DNA from: Bacteroidales bacterium
GTDB taxonomy: Bacteria; Bacteroidota; Bacteroidia; Bacteroidales; UBA12170
Direction: 5' to 3'
DNA length: 44,011 nucleotides
Assembly: GCA_021157585.1 (NCBI GenBank)
Contig: JAGGWH010000016.1
Location: 1 to 44,011 of the forward strand
Below, in pieces: positions 7,839-16,437 of the stretch. Both the position numbers and the translations under genes were made by a program. Position 1 is the stretch's first letter; every line of letters starts with the position of its first letter. The notes under the pieces were generated by a model. That model did not search any database. It was not told where the DNA came from and saw nothing but the letters and a program-made list of their open reading frames with translations.

Positions 7839-10387
7839 TTTTTCAGCGTATGTCGTTCAAAAAACTGAAGCTTTACAAGCTTTTTAGCGGCTCTACGTAT
7901 TCGGCTGCGTTTACGTGGTAATTCTCCTAAAAGTATTTCGAGTGATTCTGCTTGTGCCCCATTTAATAAAATAAGAGGATTGTATTTCATGAATTGCACT
8001 ATTCCTTTCAAGCTGTTTTCGTCGGAACTTGTCCAAGGACGATTAGCACGTGTTACGAGTATTCCTAAATCGGTATCTTTTATCAAAGCAGGAGGATATG
8101 CATGATGAGTAATAGAAGGAATTTCTATTAATACAAAATCATATTTTGAACAGTCATTTTCTTTTCCTAAAATTTCTTGAACACTTTCTTTAGTAAAGCC
8201 ATCGGCTTCTAGTTTGTATTCGATAGGCTTTTCATCTGAGATAAAAGAAAATTTCGGATTATAATTCGGAAGTTTATAGTTTGCAGATAAGACAGAAAAT
8301 CCGAATTCTTTAAGCTTTCCGCTAAGTGCATCCTGAATAAGCGATTTCCCATCGGTAATTTGAGTACTAAAGATTAAAATATTGATAGGTCTTTTATTTT
8401 GAATACCTTCCGTCTCAAGTATAGATTGCATTTTCTGCACCGCTTGTTCCATCAATCTGTTGGTTATGAAATTGTAATTAATTCCATTTGTTTTTTTAGA
8501 CATTAAGGGGTAAGCAGAAAGTAAATCTAAGCCGCTAAGTTTTTCGGCACGTATGGGTGTTTTAATTGTATTGTCGAAATATTCGAGAACAAGAATAACA
8601 AAAAGCACCAGCATAAGACCAACAATTCCTGCTGCAGCAATAAATAATTTACGCTTAGAAGATTCGGCAGATAAAGGAAAATAGGGAGGATCTACTGTTT
8701 TTATATTTGATTGAAGTTCAAGATTTTGTTGTTTTAGTTTGGCTAAATTAAGACTATTTAATACAGAAAGATATTGCTGTTCGTAAACGTTTATTTCGCG
8801 TTCTATACGCGATAATTTTGCACCAAGAGGAGCGAACTGTTCGTAGGTTTTTTGAAATTCTGTTTTTCTTTCTTGTAAAGCAGTTAGTTTAGCTTTAGTC
8901 TCTTCGTAAGTAAGGGTATTGCTTAGCCATTTAGAGAGTATTTCATCAGAGTTTACTCCTTGAGCAGAAAATTGCAAACTAAATACCTGATCGATATTTT
9001 TATTAATCTTATTGCGTAATTCAAGCTGCTTGTCTTTTAAGTCGGCAATGGCTTGTATGGTTTTTGGATCGGAAGAATTGTTTAATTCATTAATAGTAAT
9101 TTTATATGTTATATCTGAAAGTTGATTACGATACTCCAGCATATCGGTATTTAATTTCGCTATTCCTTTTTGGTTTGCGAGCTGTTTATTTAAGTTTTTT
9201 AAAACCGAATCGGCAGCAGTAAAAATCATCATTTCGTCGTAATATCTGCTTTCCAAAATTTGTTTTTGTTCTGAAATATGACGTGTTTGCTCGTAATAAT
9301 TAATAATGTTATTTTCTTGGTTAAATTTTAAAAGCCTGTTTTCTGCTGCCTGAAGGTTCATGCTCGATTCAGCCACTCTTTCTTCAAAATAGGCAACTAC
9401 ATTATCACTTTGGTTTTCTTTAAGCTTTTTATAATTTTTTTTAAAAGCATCAATAGTAAATTGTATACATTGCTTACAAATTCCGGGATCTGTAGTTTTA
9501 AAAGTTAGCTCAATCAAATCGCTACCCTGAACACGTTTTGCCGATACCCCACCAACAGCACGCATGCTGTAATATTTATGACCATAGTTTAAAAGTCCGT
9601 AAATATAATTGGTATCATCAGCTGCATAATATTTTTTAAAACGCTCTAATGTTTGGGCAAAACTAGCACTGTCAATTTCTGCTTTTAAATAATAAGTCGT
9701 ATCGGGAATGTAAAGCGGAATGGTGTCGTATTTTCCGGCTTTTGTGCTATGAACAATTAAATCTTCTTGATCGAAAATTAGTTCTGTGCCGGGTTCCAAT
9801 TTCGTTGATGTAAGCGTATTTTTATTCATTAATTCGCTGGCAGAAATTCCCAGCTTTGATGAAATGGAAAATAAAGATTCTTTGTCTTTAACTGTATATA
9901 CTTTATTTCTAACGAGATATTGTTTGTTTTTTAGGTTGGCAGTATCATTTATTATTAGAGGTATTTTATTATTTAAATTTGATTTATTTGCATTTTCAGG
10001 CAAAATAACCATATCTTTAATATACTGTGGAACAAGCTCTTGTAGTTCGTTAAACGATTTACGAGAAATGTATTGAGGGTCCCAGCTTTTAAGGCTTAAA
10101 CCTTGAATAAAAAGGCTTAAAGCAACTTCTTTATGTGTTTCACGAGCTTTGAAAATATTTATAATATTATCAAATTCCATCTTCGATCCAAAATAATCTA
10201 AACGAGAATTTGCTTGCGCTTCAAGTGTTAATCCGGAGCCTAAGCCGGTATAAATGGTGGAGGAGCTAACATAGTATTTTTCTTCATTACGTGTGCCGTA
10301 ATATACTAATGCGACCAAAATAACAGGCACAAGAATCAGTATTAAAAGATTTTTGCGGATAAGCTTAATAAATTGAATTATATCCAT
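7835..10387 (-). CDS. Wzc-like polysaccharide co-polymerase with periplasmic LysM insert and degenerate kinase domain
   Basis: 850 residues. Transmembrane helices at about 13-30 and 581-602 flank a long periplasmic region with a coiled-coil middle (about 320-560) and the DPPYFPLSAESSKRK segment typical of Wzz proteins before the second helix. Residues about 163-206 (YTVKDKESLFSISSKLG, ISASELMNKN, LEPGTELIF) read as a LysM domain, unusual in this family. The cytoplasmic part (about 640-850) resembles BY-kinase/ParA-type ATPases but is altered: Walker A is reduced to TQITDGKS (675-682), the Walker B-like strand reads DFVLIEIPS (750-758), and the C-terminus is basic (RKRSRIRRAAKK) with no tyrosine cluster. 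Expected role: chain-length control and coupling of polymerisation to export. Its first codon shares a base with the stop of the TolC-like gene (TAATG). Confidence 0.8.
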   Translation of the reverse strand: MDIIQFIKLIRKNLLILILVPVILVALVYYGTRNEEKYYVSSSTIYTGLGSGLTLEAQANSRLDYFGSKMEFDNIINIFKARETHKEVALSLFIQGLSLKSWDPQYISRKSFNELQELVPQYIKDMVILPENANKSNLNNKIPLIINDTANLKNKQYLVRNKVYTVKDKESLFSISSKLGISASELMNKNTLTSTKLEPGTELIFDQEDLIVHSTKAGKYDTIPLYIPDTTYYLKAEIDSASFAQTLERFKKYYAADDTNYIYGLLNYGHKYYSMRAVGGVSAKRVQGSDLIELTFKTTDPGICKQCIQFTIDAFKKNYKKLKENQSDNVVAYFEERVAESSMNLQAAENRLLKFNQENNIINYYEQTRHISEQKQILESRYYDEMMIFTAADSVLKNLNKQLANQKGIAKLNTDMLEYRNQLSDITYKITINELNNSSDPKTIQAIADLKDKQLELRNKINKNIDQVFSLQFSAQGVNSDEILSKWLSNTLTYEETKAKLTALQERKTEFQKTYEQFAPLGAKLSRIEREINVYEQQYLSVLNSLNLAKLKQQNLELQSNIKTVDPPYFPLSAESSKRKLFIAAAGIVGLMLVLFVILVLEYFDNTIKTPIRAEKLSGLDLLSAYPLMSKKTNGINYNFITNRLMEQAVQKMQSILETEGIQNKRPINILIFSTQITDGKSLIQDALSGKLKEFGFSVLSANYKLPNYNPKFSFISDEKPIEYKLEADGFTKESVQEILGKENDCSKYDFVLIEIPSITHHAYPPALIKDTDLGILVTRANRPWTSSDENSLKGIVQFMKYNPLILLNGAQAESLEILLGELPRKRSRIRRAAKKLVKLQFFERHTLKK

Positions 10388-11184
10388 TATTCCCAGTTAT
10401 TAAGTTCGTTAAATTTTATCCCAGTTATTTCCTGAAGCATTACATAAGCATTTATAAACCCTGTTTGGCTATCCACGAAACGGTATCTAGCTCTGGCTAA
10501 ATTGTCGCGTACTCTTGATAAATCGGCTAGCGATATTTTTCCGTTTTGAAACTCCCTGTCGGCCATTTCTGCTGTAAGCTCAGAAAACTCAATATTATCT
10601 ATATCAAGCTTTAGCATATTTTGTTGAATTATAAGCTCGTTGTACAGATTAATAACATTTGCTCTAATGGTTTGTCTGTCTTCAAGCATTTTTTCAATAT
10701 TCCGCTCAATACGCATTTTATTTAATTTAATTTGATTGCCACGATCCCAAAGACTTTGTATCGGTAATCGTAAACCCAAACCAATAGAGTAGCGTCCTTG
10801 ATCAGTTGTTCCTAAAGTTCCGACTTCATTGCCATATTCGTCTTGAATAAATACCAAACTTGTCCATGTTCCTTCTTTTGCTTCACCCGTAAAATATATT
10901 CCTTTAGCCCAGTCGCGTTTAGCAGATTTTAATTCGTATTCGGTAATTTTTATTTCTTTATCCCAATATTTTAAGCGGTGAGAATTTATTAGTGCAGAAT
11001 CAATTAAAACATCTAATGGAGGTATTTTTTTGGTTATATCATCCGTTAATGGGTTGAAAATGTTTTCGTTAGATATTGAAATTTCTTGAGCTGTTGAGTT
11101 TGATGGATACAATGCTGTTATAAGTAAGATAACAGATAATTGTTTTAGAATAATGTAGTATAGTTTCTTCCTTAGCCTATGCAT
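10387..11184 (-). CDS. Short TolC-like outer-membrane protein of the polysaccharide operon
   Basis: 265 residues from the ATG at 11184. The frame can be extended to a TTG at 11205, but the ATG gives a compact signal peptide (MHRLRKKLYYIILKQLSVILLITAL ... STAQ) and is preferred. The body looks like one outer-membrane efflux repeat of the TolC type: a long helix (LIDSALINSHRLKYWDKEI), a short strand region (GRYSIGLGLRLPI), then long helices (AEMADREFQNGKISLADLSRVRDNLARAR). Full TolC proteins are usually 400-500 residues with two such repeats, so this is about half size. It sits just before the Wzc-like gene, where a Wza-type export channel would be expected; it may form the outer-membrane exit as a multimer or with a partner. 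No Wza-type protein is encoded in the window. Confidence 0.7.
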   Translation of the reverse strand: MHRLRKKLYYIILKQLSVILLITALYPSNSTAQEISISNENIFNPLTDDITKKIPPLDVLIDSALINSHRLKYWDKEIKITEYELKSAKRDWAKGIYFTGEAKEGTWTSLVFIQDEYGNEVGTLGTTDQGRYSIGLGLRLPIQSLWDRGNQIKLNKMRIERNIEKMLEDRQTIRANVINLYNELIIQQNMLKLDIDNIEFSELTAEMADREFQNGKISLADLSRVRDNLARARYRFVDSQTGFINAYVMLQEITGIKFNELNNWE

Positions 11185-11226
11185 AAAACGTGATAGTTTG
11201 TACAAATTTAAAAAAAATCAATCAGT

Positions 11227-12414
11227 TTAAACACTTCCCCTTTGAATGAATATTTTTAAGGTGCGAAATATAAGCTTGATATCGCCCCAAAAGGAGTTGT
11301 TTTCTGCATAAGTATTATCATATTCAAAGCGTTCTTCTTCTGACATATCACCATCTTTTCCGCGTAATTCAACTTGCCAAAGCCCTGTTAAACCGGCAGC
11401 TGCTTTAAATCTACGTGCCCATCTGGATTTTGTTATTGCAATTGCTTCTCCTACGGGTAAAGGACGATTTCCAACTATTGACATATCTCCGTTTAAAATA
11501 TTAAAAAGTTGTGGTAATTCGTCTATACTTGTGTTTCGAATAAACCGACCAACTTTTGTTATTCTTGGATCGTTTTCGACTTTTAGAAATGCAGCTTTGG
11601 CATTTTTCTTTTTGATATAGAAATACTCGCAAATTTCGCTGCCGTCGTCTTGTTTGAGTGTGGGTGAACAAAAAACACCTTCGGGTAAACTCTTGCATCG
11701 TGGACATTCATCCTCAAGTAATTCGCCTTGATATTGATTTAAATGTTCTACTTCTTTTAAGCGCTTATCTGCATCGGGATACATAGAACGGAACTTATAG
11801 AAATTAAATTCGTGGAAATTAGCTCCTACTCTTTTAGATGAATAAAAAACTTTTCCTTTTGATTCTATTCGAATGGCAATGGCAGTGAGCAAGAAAACCG
11901 GACTTAAAACTAAGATTGCTCCTCCTGCCATAATAATATCAAAAGCACGTTTTAAAAATGGAGTTTTATATGGATGATTTTTGAAATCTTCAAAAGCTTT
12001 TTTTCTGTTTTTATCAGTATATTTTGCTTTATATTTTCTCAGAAATTTTATTCTGATTTTAAGGCGATCTATATCTAAAGGTAGTGCATAATAATCGTCG
12101 ACTTTATTTTTGTATGCAAGGATTCGGGAAGCAAATTCAAAACGTTTTGCTACTACTATAAAAGGGATTTTATTCAATAAGCTGTGGAAACGCATGTGGT
12201 TGTACAAGGAAAATGCATTCATCCCTTTAATTCCTAAAGAGCATAAAATGGCATCTATTTTGTCGTATTCGCTAATGTTATTATTTATCCATTGTATGGC
12301 TGCTAACCCATTGTCTTTACTAATAAATTCAACATTTTCTGTATTTGAAAGCTGTTCAATAATCTTGGGATCTTTCCCTATATATAATATTCTTCCTGTA
12401 TACGATTCTTTCAT
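11227..12414 (-). CDS. Initiating sugar transferase (monotopic phosphoglycosyl transferase) fused to a pseudo-receiver domain
   Basis: 395 residues. The C-terminal part (about 150-395) is a bacterial sugar transferase. It has a membrane segment (FDIIMAGGAILVLSPVFLLTAIAIRI), then KRVGANFHEFNFYKFRSM, TSIDELPQLFNILNGDMSIVGNRP with the Asp298-Glu299 dyad known to be catalytic in PglC, and LTGLWQVELRGK. It should transfer a sugar phosphate onto undecaprenyl phosphate, starting repeat-unit synthesis. Residues 1-125 align with the receiver of the neighbouring regulator, but the phospho-acceptor position is Ser59, the Ser/Thr position Ala89 and the Lys position Leu111, so it should not be phosphorylatable. 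An insert with Cys237, Cys240, Cys249 and Cys262 lies before NDPRITKVGRF and may bind a metal. It follows the receiver gene by 21 bases. Confidence 0.85.
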   Translation of the reverse strand: MKESYTGRILYIGKDPKIIEQLSNTENVEFISKDNGLAAIQWINNNISEYDKIDAILCSLGIKGMNAFSLYNHMRFHSLLNKIPFIVVAKRFEFASRILAYKNKVDDYYALPLDIDRLKIRIKFLRKYKAKYTDKNRKKAFEDFKNHPYKTPFLKRAFDIIMAGGAILVLSPVFLLTAIAIRIESKGKVFYSSKRVGANFHEFNFYKFRSMYPDADKRLKEVEHLNQYQGELLEDECPRCKSLPEGVFCSPTLKQDDGSEICEYFYIKKKNAKAAFLKVENDPRITKVGRFIRNTSIDELPQLFNILNGDMSIVGNRPLPVGEAIAITKSRWARRFKAAAGLTGLWQVELRGKDGDMSEEERFEYDNTYAENNSFWGDIKLIFRTLKIFIQRGSV

Positions 12415-12435
12415 AATCGATGGCTTTTACGATTT

Positions 12436-12834
12436 TTAATATCCTTTGCGCTGAGAGTATAAATCTAACGATATCAATCTCCTTTTAACCCTTGCAAGTA
12501 ATTCTTTAGGGTTGAAAGGTTTGATAATGTAGTCGTCGGCTCCGGTTTCGAAGCATTTTATTCTGTCGTCGCTACTTTCTTTACCCGAAAGCATAAGTAA
12601 AGGAATATCATCGAAAAAACCACTGGCACGAACTTGTTTGATAAACTCAAATCCGTTCATTATGGGCATTTCAATATCGCAAATTATTAAATCGGGAATG
12701 TCTCCGGTTTGCATTGACACTAAGGCCAGTTCCCCATTAGGGAAAGTTTCAATTTCAAAATCTTTCTTGAAAGTGTTTTCAATAATAAAGCGGATGCTTT
12801 GTTCATCATCGATGGCAAAAATCTTTTTTTTCAT
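12436..12834 (-). CDS. Single-domain response regulator (receiver only)
   Basis: 132 residues consisting of a canonical receiver domain: acidic pair Asp9-Asp10, phospho-acceptor Asp53 in IICDIEMPIMNGFEF, Ser83 in LMLSGKE, and Lys105 in ADDYIIKPF. There is no DNA-binding or enzymatic output domain, so it probably acts through protein contact. It is the first gene of the polysaccharide operon, directly before a sugar transferase whose N-terminus is a degenerate copy of the same domain. A regulatory contact between the two (receiver heterodimer) is a reasonable inference. No histidine kinase gene is in the window. Confidence 0.9.
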   Translation of the reverse strand: MKKKIFAIDDEQSIRFIIENTFKKDFEIETFPNGELALVSMQTGDIPDLIICDIEMPIMNGFEFIKQVRASGFFDDIPLLMLSGKESSDDRIKCFETGADDYIIKPFNPKELLARVKRRLISLDLYSQRKGY

Positions 12835-12891
12835 AATTTGTTCTTTACATTAATCCCCCCACTGCTATTTCAGGTTCAAGCAGCTAATGCA

Positions 12892-12899
12892 CAAATATA
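12892..12899 (-). promoter_or_regulatory. Promoter -7 box (TATATTTG) of the polysaccharide operon
   Basis: On the minus strand the sequence TATATTTG fits the Bacteroidota primary sigma -7 consensus TAnnTTTG. It lies about 58 bases before the start codon of the receiver gene, giving a leader of about 50 bases. No clear -33 TTTG is seen at the usual spacing. Confidence 0.5.
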
Positions 12900-12960
12900 G
12901 TTTATTTTAATTTCACTTACAATATAATTTTCAGAAGAAGAGTTTGAACAATTTAAAGTT

Positions 12961-14964
12961 TTAATCTAGCTGTTCAAGTTGCTTTTGATGTAATTGTAAT
13001 TCGTCGCGTATTTTAGCGGCTAAAAGAAAATCAAGTTCTTTAACAGCCGATTCCATATCTTTTTTAAGCTTTCGGATGGCTTTCTCTAATTTTGGTTTGG
13101 CAAGATAAACAAGGGCGGGGTCAGCTGCAGTTGTGAGAGCATCCGGTTCTATATAAGCCAATCTTTCTATACTCCCTTCTAATGCATTTGCTAATGGTTT
13201 TACAATAGCTTTAGGCGTAATATTATGTTTTTCGTTGTATTTTATTTGTATTTCTCGTTTCCTGCTAGTCTCATCTATTGTTTTTTGCATAGATGCTGTA
13301 ATTTTATCCGCATACATAATGACTAAAGAGTTGAGGTTACGAGCTGCTCTTCCTGCCGTTTGTGTTAGCGATCTTTCCGAACGTAAAAAACCTTCTTTGT
13401 CGGCATCTAAAATAGCAACCAAAGAAACTTCCGGTAAATCTAATCCTTCGCGTAAAAGGTTAACACCAACAAGAACATCAATTAAACCTTGTCGGAGGTT
13501 TTGCATAATCTCTACTCTTTCCAAAGTATCTACATCGGAATGAATATATGCTGTTTTAATTTTGAGGTTAATGAGATATTTGCTTAACTCTTCGGCCATA
13601 CGTTTGGTTAGCGTAGTAACTAAAACGCGTTCTTTCAATGCAATACGTTTTTGAACTTCATCTAGTAAATCGTCAATTTGATTTTGGCTGGGACGTATTT
13701 CAATGGGCGGATCTAAAAGCCCTGTCGGGCGAATTAGCTGTTCAACAACAACACCTTCGCTTCTTTGCAATTCATAATCTGCGGGAGTGGCACTTACATA
13801 AATAGTTTGGTTGCTAATGGCTTCAAATTCCTCAAATTTTAGAGGCCGATTGTCCATTGCCGAAGGTAAACGAAACCCATATTCTACCAAATTCTGTTTG
13901 CGCGAACGATCTCCGCCATACATTGCTCTGATTTGAGGGATAGTTACGTGAGATTCATCAATAATTGTTAAATAGTCGTCAGGAAAATAATCGAGCAAAC
14001 AAAAAGGTCTGCTTCCGGCTTTTCTTCCATCAAAATAACGAGAGTAATTTTCTATACCCGAACAGTAGCCTAACTCTTTAAGCATTTCAATATCGTAAGT
14101 AACCCGATCTTCTAATCGTTTTGCAGAGGTATAATCTTGTGTTTCTTTAAAAAAATCGACTTGCTTAAAAAGGTCATCCTGAATCTCAGTAATAGCCGAT
14201 TTCATTTTATTTTTCGTGGTAACAAAAATATTAGCAGGATAAATGGTTATTTGATTCATTTGATTGATTGACTTACCATTTTCGGGATCGATTTGTTCTA
14301 AAGATTCTATTTCGTTACCCCAAAAACCGATTCGAAAAGCAATATCGTCATAAGCGGGGTAAACATCTAGGGTATCTCCTTTAACCCGGAAAGTTCCTCT
14401 TGAAAATTGCATTTCGGTACGCGAGTACAAACTGTCAACCAAGCGGAGAAGCAGTTTATTTCGTTCTATTTTATCACCAACTTTTATCAGAATAACATTT
14501 TCGGTAAAATCTTCGGGATTTCCAATTCCGTAAATACAAGAAACTGAAGATACCACAATAATATCTCTACGTCCCGAAAGTAAAGCCGAAGAAGCACTTA
14601 AACGAAGTTTTTCTATTTCATCGTTAATGCTTAAATCTTTTTCGATATAAGTATTTGAACTTGGAAGATAAGCCTCTGGCTGATAGTAATCGTAATACGA
14701 GACAAAATATTCTACGGCATTCTCCGGAAAAAATTGTTTGAACTCACTGTAAAGTTGAGCTGCCAATGTTTTGTTATGTGAAAGCACCAAAACAGGTTGA
14801 TTTAATTTTTGAATAACATTGGCAACCGTAAAAGTTTTCCCCGAACCCGTTACGCCCAACAATACTTGCGATTCATCGCCACGTTTTAAACCTTCTACTA
14901 ACTGTTGAATAGCCTGAGGTTGATCTCCGGTAGGTTTAAATGTTGAGCTGAGTTTAAATTCCAT
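12961..14964 (-). CDS. uvrB: Excinuclease ABC subunit B (UvrB)
   Basis: 667 residues, full length for UvrB. Walker A GVTGSGKT (39-46), the beta-hairpin region YYDYYQPEAYLPSSNTYIEKD used to clamp damaged DNA, the VSSVSCIYGIGNPEDF segment, the DESH box (IIDESHVT), helicase motif VI in QTAGRAARN, and a C-terminal UVR domain (LEKAIRKLKKDMESAVKELDF) that contacts UvrC. It is the damage-verifying helicase-like subunit of nucleotide excision repair. It appears to be transcribed alone: a -7 box TAGATTTG lies at 14983-14990, and a 126-base gap with the next promoter follows its stop. Confidence 0.97.
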   Translation of the reverse strand: MEFKLSSTFKPTGDQPQAIQQLVEGLKRGDESQVLLGVTGSGKTFTVANVIQKLNQPVLVLSHNKTLAAQLYSEFKQFFPENAVEYFVSYYDYYQPEAYLPSSNTYIEKDLSINDEIEKLRLSASSALLSGRRDIIVVSSVSCIYGIGNPEDFTENVILIKVGDKIERNKLLLRLVDSLYSRTEMQFSRGTFRVKGDTLDVYPAYDDIAFRIGFWGNEIESLEQIDPENGKSINQMNQITIYPANIFVTTKNKMKSAITEIQDDLFKQVDFFKETQDYTSAKRLEDRVTYDIEMLKELGYCSGIENYSRYFDGRKAGSRPFCLLDYFPDDYLTIIDESHVTIPQIRAMYGGDRSRKQNLVEYGFRLPSAMDNRPLKFEEFEAISNQTIYVSATPADYELQRSEGVVVEQLIRPTGLLDPPIEIRPSQNQIDDLLDEVQKRIALKERVLVTTLTKRMAEELSKYLINLKIKTAYIHSDVDTLERVEIMQNLRQGLIDVLVGVNLLREGLDLPEVSLVAILDADKEGFLRSERSLTQTAGRAARNLNSLVIMYADKITASMQKTIDETSRKREIQIKYNEKHNITPKAIVKPLANALEGSIERLAYIEPDALTTAADPALVYLAKPKLEKAIRKLKKDMESAVKELDFLLAAKIRDELQLHQKQLEQLD

Positions 14965-14982
14965 GTCTTAAATATAGGTGGA

Positions 14983-14990
14983 CAAATCTA
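14983..14990 (-). promoter_or_regulatory. Promoter -7 box (TAGATTTG) of uvrB
   Basis: Minus-strand TAGATTTG fits TAnnTTTG and lies 18 bases before the uvrB start codon, which would give a leader of about 13 bases. No good -33 element is visible at 18-21 bases. Confidence 0.4.
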
Positions 14991-15048
14991 CAAAAGAAAT
15001 TTGGGTCGTTCAGAGTTTTACTTAAAGTGAAACCCTGATTAGGGTGTT

Positions 15049-16152
15049 TTATTTTGATAAATTTAAAGTGCCGATAATAGGATAGTGATCCGACTTATTA
15101 ATTTTCCCGATTTCAAATTGATAAACCTGAAACAAAGTATCGCTAAGAATATAATCTATACGCATAGGAGGTAATTCCCCATTATAAGTATTGCCATATC
15201 CTTTTCCTTTTTCAACAAAAGCATCTTTCATATTTTTGGTGAGTTTATGATAAGAATAGCTAGCAGGAGTGTCGTTGAAATCGCCACATATTAAAATAGG
15301 GTAAGGACTCTTTTTTATCAATTTGCTGATATGGTTTACTTGGATATTTCTTATTTTGGAATAGCGTGCAAGCTTATCAAATAAAATCGCAAGTCGTCCA
15401 CCGGTTTCTTCATTTAACCCAATTTCGGTCGAACTGAATATTTCGTATTCGTTAGGGTTAAAGTGATTGGATTCTAAATGGATATTAAACAGTCGAATAG
15501 TATCTTTTTTATAGGCAATATCAGCAATTAATGCATAACATTTGTTTTTAAAGCGTAGTTCTTGTTGTTTAATTATTGGATATTTTGAAAAAATAGTCAT
15601 TAAATCTACAAACTTAAACTTGCTCTTGGGTATATAGCGTGTTTCGGCAGAATAAGGCAAGCTAAGACGTGCCTTAAATTCTTCTACCGTGTTTATTCCT
15701 TTTGAAGGATAAGTTTGGAATTCTTGTAAACAAATTATATGTGCATTTTGTCCTTCGAGATAAGTAAGAATAGATGATCGTATTTTAATATCAGCATAAT
15801 TAATATTGTTATTAGAAAGGTTTTTTACATTAAAAGACAGCACTTTTAAGCTGTTTTCAATGCTTGGCTCTTCTGCTCCTTTAAGTTGAAAATGACTATT
15901 TAGAGTACTCCATCCGATAAGAATTGCCAAAAGCGAATAAATTAGATTTTTGTTTACTAAAATAAGCCAGAAAACAATAAATAAAATATTGATTAATAGT
16001 AAAATGGGATAAGTAAGACCGAATACGGATAGTGGCCAAAAAATTTGTGGTGGCACATATGGCGAGATATAAGTTAGTAACAGTAGAAACACAAAAAACT
16101 GATTAATCCAAAGGAAAATACGGGGGCGGAATTTGTGTTTTGATTTTGCCAT
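15049..16152 (-). CDS. Membrane-anchored endonuclease/exonuclease/phosphatase-fold protein
   Basis: 367 residues. Three hydrophobic segments in the first 85 residues (FFVFLLLLTYISPYV, YPILLLINILFIVFWLILV, IYSLLAILIGW) anchor a C-terminal EEP domain. The hallmark motifs are in order: LSFNVKNLS (Asn), ICLQEFQ (Glu), FNIHLESNHF (His), ICGDFNDTP (Asp and Asn) and SDHYPI (Asp-His). Members of this fold hydrolyse phosphodiesters or phosphomonoesters in nucleic acids, lipids or inositides. The topology places the catalytic domain on one face of the inner membrane and the substrate is unknown. This gene follows tandem rhomboid genes, an arrangement I recall as recurring in Bacteroidota. A promoter-like sequence about 176-208 bases upstream suggests a long leader. 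Confidence 0.85.
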   Translation of the reverse strand: MAKSKHKFRPRIFLWINQFFVFLLLLTYISPYVPPQIFWPLSVFGLTYPILLLINILFIVFWLILVNKNLIYSLLAILIGWSTLNSHFQLKGAEEPSIENSLKVLSFNVKNLSNNNINYADIKIRSSILTYLEGQNAHIICLQEFQTYPSKGINTVEEFKARLSLPYSAETRYIPKSKFKFVDLMTIFSKYPIIKQQELRFKNKCYALIADIAYKKDTIRLFNIHLESNHFNPNEYEIFSSTEIGLNEETGGRLAILFDKLARYSKIRNIQVNHISKLIKKSPYPILICGDFNDTPASYSYHKLTKNMKDAFVEKGKGYGNTYNGELPPMRIDYILSDTLFQVYQFEIGKINKSDHYPIIGTLNLSK

Positions 16153-16197
16153 TGAACAAAATTAAGAAAATAGTCTGATATAAGAGGCCTTAGAAGG

Positions 16198-16227
16198 AAA
16201 GAGATGATGTCAGGTCATCATCTCTTT
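16198..16227. other. Strong 12-bp hairpin between the rhomboid and EEP genes
   Basis: Bases 16198-16209 (aaagagatgatg) pair perfectly with 16216-16227 (catcatctcttt) around a 6-base loop. Minus-strand reading continues tttccttct, a poor U tract. It could be a weak terminator of the rhomboid pair or a structure in the leader of the downstream EEP gene, since a promoter-like sequence lies between the rhomboid stop and this hairpin. Confidence 0.5.
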
Positions 16228-16327
16228 AAACATTATCTAATAAATACGAACTATGAGAAAGTTCTAAAAACAAATGGTTATTTAATATCTTTTTAATTGC
16301 CGAAAGCCTGTTCGCGATTTTCTTTTA

Positions 16328-16360
16328 CAAAGATAGGGGTCTAAGCAGGTTAAGACCAAA
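16328..16360 (-). promoter_or_regulatory. Promoter (TTTG - 21 bases - TATCTTTG) upstream of the EEP gene
   Basis: Minus strand: TTTG at 16360-16357, a 21-base spacer, then TATCTTTG at 16335-16328, matching the Bacteroidota TTTG/TAnnTTTG promoter. Transcription would begin near 16322, giving a leader of about 170 bases that includes the hairpin at 16198-16227. Confidence 0.5.
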
Positions 16361-16437
16361 GGTTTGATTTTAAAAAATGGCAATAAATGCTTAGAATTTG
16401 TCCAGCTGATGGAAAGCGTTTTTTTTGGGAATAAAAG

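Noticed and set aside
16340-16360. Inverted repeat ggtctaa/ttaagacc as an operator
   Set aside because: Imperfect, short and within the spacer of a better-supported promoter.
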